Shown in pieces: positions 4,430 to 6,315 of a stretch of 6,315 nt of DNA. The stretch's first letter is position 1. The number at the start of each line of letters is the position of its first letter. The notes under the pieces are model-generated. The model was not told the origin of the DNA. It did not search any database and saw only the letters and a program-made list of their open reading frames with translations. The position numbers and the translations under genes were made by a program. This stretch comes from an uncultured Actinomyces sp. (GTDB lineage Bacteria > Actinomycetota > Actinomycetes > Actinomycetales > Actinomycetaceae): positions 1-6,315 of the forward strand of contig USHU01000065.1 of NCBI GenBank assembly GCA_900554605.1. Reading direction: 5' to 3'.

Positions 4430-6315
4430 GATAGTCTTTCCTCCTCCCCAGAAGAACCCCGGCTGCCGAGCGCTCTCCACGTCGCGGCATGCGAAGGGGT
4501 GGGGAATAGCGGAAGTGGTATTGAGCTGTGCGCCTCGGGGGACAATGGTGCGCAGCTACCTCTTCGCGATGGTGCACTGAGGCTTCAAACGACTTCGGTT
4601 GAGCACGATGAAGCGCATGGCCTTGCTGAAGGCTATGAACTCAGCGTTGAGCTCAGTCCTTCCCTTTTCATCCAAGGAGTTCGCTACTTCATTGAATTGA
4701 CTGCTCATACTAAGGGTACAGCTGAAGAAGAAAGCACTCCTGCCGCATTGAGTATTGAAAGTAATGGGCAACGTCGCTTCGGTACCGCAGTTGAGGAAGA
4801 AACCGACGCTTCTGGCTTCACCTACCGAGGATTTTCCCTCGAAGTCGGGAAAGAAGATTTTGTGTCGGAGCACGTACAGCTCCGTTTCGCTCACCTTGGT
4901 ATTCGCTCACTTCGACTTCGCATTTATGAAGTGGGCGAGGGAGCCGATCCTTCTCTCATTTCCGAGGCCGAATTCACTGCGAGCATTGAAGCACCTGCGA
5001 GCGTGACGGAGTCGTCCGCTCAAGCTCCTGTTTCCTCTACCCTTAAGACCGCCCCGGAGAAGGATTCTGCTCGAAGTGGCGCTCCCGCTGTGCTCCCGGA
5101 TAGCCGCGAGGCGCGCGAAACTGCTGCGGCCTCGGCAATCAGGCGTGAAGCGCAACCAAACGTGGGGGCGAACTTAGCCGAGCGCCGTCTCACTCTTGAC
5201 CACGGACACATCGACCTCTTCTACATGACGCTCGATCAATCGGGGCATCCTCTTCTCAAAATCATGGAAGATGTCACCGGATCGGGAGTACAACACGAAG
5301 CAGAAGACATCCGCCTTGTCGTTCCTTCTTCGGCGCTCAAGCATTCTCTTCCCCAAGACATTGTTGCTGGGGGAAGTGGATATTTCCTCCCGCAAACTCA
5401 AGATGCAACTCTGCCGTGGCCCGGGTGGGATGTTCTTTCTCTTGCTCCTGCGGGCTTCGAGCGCGTTGAATTTGACGTTTCCTACACAAATTCCAATGGC
5501 GGACGCATTTCGCTGTGGACCGAAGACTTTGCCCAGGGGCGTATGTCGCGACTGCGTTCCGGAGGCTACGAATTAGATCCAAACGGGTCAACAATCGTCC
5601 AAGATTACCTTTCGCACACTCACGTGAACTGGGCCTTCTCTCAAGCGGGAAGCTATGAGCTGAGTGTTCAAGCACGTGCCTATCGCAACAATGGTTCCTT
5701 TGAAACGACGCGTAGTGCTCACTACCTCATTGAGGTCGGCGCTGCCCCGGGTGTGGCGCCGCAGAACTCGGAGGCTGAGAGCGGCGCAGTCCTTCCTCCT
5801 GCAGTTGATGCGGGGAGAGCAAACGAAGAAGAATCGCTCACACGTGATGTGCCCCAGCGCGTAGGTACTGAGCGTTGTATTCCCACCCGGATTACTCGCG
5901 AGGCAAACGCGGATGAAATTTCACGAATCCGCAGTGATAACGAGACTCCAAACCAAGCAGTAACGACCCTGAACGTTCACGTTGGTAGTGAAGGCGGAAT
6001 TACCGACGGTCACTTCGATCTTGGGCCGGCCATTGAAAATGGGCAATTGGTTGCGCGAATTAAGGACGATCGAGCTGTACCTGCAGTGTGGAAAGATCCC
6101 GCATCAATGACCTTCGCGCTGGGGGAGAGGGCCAAGATTAAGGCACCTGAGGCGCTCAGCTATGCCGCGAGCGTGGGACAAGACGTGTGGATGATCCCCG
6201 CAACCCAGATACGAGGAGTCCCATGGCTCGGAATGAACTCGCAACGCGAAGAAATCGTGACTGAAACCAGCGGGCAAGTCTGTTTCTCTCTCCTTGATGT
6301 TCAAGGCCCTGGAAA
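4328..6315 (+). CDS. Secreted surface protein with choice-of-anchor M domains, metal ABC transporter-associated type (3' end outside window)
   Basis: The frame stays open from ATG 4328 to the window edge: 662 full codons and no stop. A weak ribosome site AGAGAG (4316-4321) precedes it. Residues 1-34 form a signal peptide with a likely cut after AQA. Residues 35-215 are an unrecognised, largely beta-rich domain with C55 and C68 that could pair. Residues 215-285 are a Ser/Ala/Glu-rich linker. The first choice-of-anchor M domain follows at 285-455 and the second from 548 onward, with a charged linker and C517 between them. The domains match TIGR03769 and the whole resembles TIGR03773 proteins, which sit beside an ABC transporter of the metal-binding class. 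It is probably exported and attached to the envelope; the anchor and the rest of domain two lie beyond the edge. The Zur-like box upstream points to induction under metal starvation. The molecular role of this family is not established to my knowledge. Confidence 0.9.
   Translation, partial: MSALCPKAARALISLFATISLISAWIFLPPSAQADSLSSSPEEPRLPSALHVAACEGVGNSGSGIELCASGDNGAQLPLRDGALRLQTTSVEHDEAHGLAEGYELSVELSPSLFIQGVRYFIELTAHTKGTAEEESTPAALSIESNGQRRFGTAVEEETDASGFTYRGFSLEVGKEDFVSEHVQLRFAHLGIRSLRLRIYEVGEGADPSLISEAEFTASIEAPASVTESSAQAPVSSTLKTAPEKDSARSGAPAVLPDSREARETAAASAIRREAQPNVGANLAERRLTLDHGHIDLFYMTLDQSGHPLLKIMEDVTGSGVQHEAEDIRLVVPSSALKHSLPQDIVAGGSGYFLPQTQDATLPWPGWDVLSLAPAGFERVEFDVSYTNSNGGRISLWTEDFAQGRMSRLRSGGYELDPNGSTIVQDYLSHTHVNWAFSQAGSYELSVQARAYRNNGSFETTRSAHYLIEVGAAPGVAPQNSEAESGAVLPPAVDAGRANEEESLTRDVPQRVGTERCIPTRITREANADEISRIRSDNETPNQAVTTLNVHVGSEGGITDGHFDLGPAIENGQLVARIKDDRAVPAVWKDPASMTFALGERAKIKAPEALSYAASVGQDVWMIPATQIRGVPWLGMNSQREEIVTETSGQVCFSLLDVQGPG
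5180..5692 (+). repeat. Choice-of-anchor M domain, copy 1
   Basis: Residues about 285-455 of the surface protein. The domain begins with the GHIDL signature (H292-G-H294-I-D296), followed by a GSGYFLPQTQ segment, WPGWDVLSL, and the closing HTHVNWAF block (H430, H432, W435) with AGSYELSVQARAY. The conserved histidines make metal contact imaginable, but that is my inference. Confidence 0.85.
5969..6315 (+). repeat. Choice-of-anchor M domain, copy 2 (cut by window edge)
   Basis: Residues 548 onward start with LNVHVGSEGG and DGHFDLGP (H562, D564), then VWKDPASMTFAL, DVWMIPATQIRGVPWLGMNS and CFSLLDVQGPG at the edge. The HxD opening, the IPxTQ/LPQTQ strand and the W-x-G block line up with copy 1, but identity is low, so the copies are old or separately acquired. 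The closing HxHxNWxF block should lie just beyond the window. Confidence 0.82.

Noticed and set aside
4290..4580. 96-codon + strand frame starting at the Zur-like box
   Set aside because: It overlaps the signal-peptide gene in another frame and its translation has no recognisable features; the frame from 4328 carries a clear signal peptide and known domains.
4556..5864. Several short open frames on both strands in the last 2 kb
   Set aside because: All are contained in the single uninterrupted frame that begins at 4328 and encodes recognised domains.
5180..6315. Possible recent tandem duplication giving the two M domains
   Set aside because: The copies share only scattered motif residues and no visible nucleotide identity, so a recent duplication is not supported.
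1..6315. Search for tRNA/rRNA genes, CRISPR arrays, insertion-sequence ends and attachment sites
   Set aside because: No cloverleaf, regular direct repeats, transposase frame or flanking inverted repeats were seen.

Overview
The window reads as part of an actinobacterial chromosome. The evidence is a long-form (about 700-residue) MalQ, GTG starts on two of six genes, and a surface protein built from actinobacterial 'choice-of-anchor M' wall domains. GC content looks intermediate (mid-50s percent by eye) rather than very high. Together this fits a host-associated member of the Actinomycetaceae or a relative, but the genus cannot be fixed from this sequence alone.

Layout from left to right. 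(1) 1-237, +: 3' end of an unrecognised gene, cut by the window edge. (2) 269-2392, +: malQ, a GH77 4-alpha-glucanotransferase with an intact catalytic triad. (3) 2399-3102, -: a two-gene operon of stand-alone PTS glucose-family EIIB and EIIA, translationally coupled by a 4-base GTGA overlap. It converges on malQ with only 6 bases between the two stop codons, and a strong hairpin inside the EIIA 3' end probably terminates malQ. (4) 3103-3210: a divergent promoter region. (5) 3211-4233, +: a family 2 glycosyltransferase with a GTG start, probably translated from a leaderless mRNA. (6) 4234-4327: an intergenic region carrying a 19-base Zur/Fur-type palindrome. (7) 4328 to the window end, +: a secreted surface protein of at least 662 residues. 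It has a signal peptide and two choice-of-anchor M domains, the second running off the edge. This gene has no stop in the window and fills the last 2 kb without a break.

Two themes emerge. The left half handles carbohydrate: MalQ rearranges maltodextrins, and EIIB and EIIA pass phosphate to an incoming sugar, but the membrane EIIC they need is not here. The right end looks like the first gene of a metal-repressed module. Proteins of this type (TIGR03769 domains, TIGR03773-type proteins) are known to lie beside a metal-type ABC transporter, so transporter genes are expected just beyond the right edge. I found no RNA genes, insertion sequences, CRISPR arrays or phage features.
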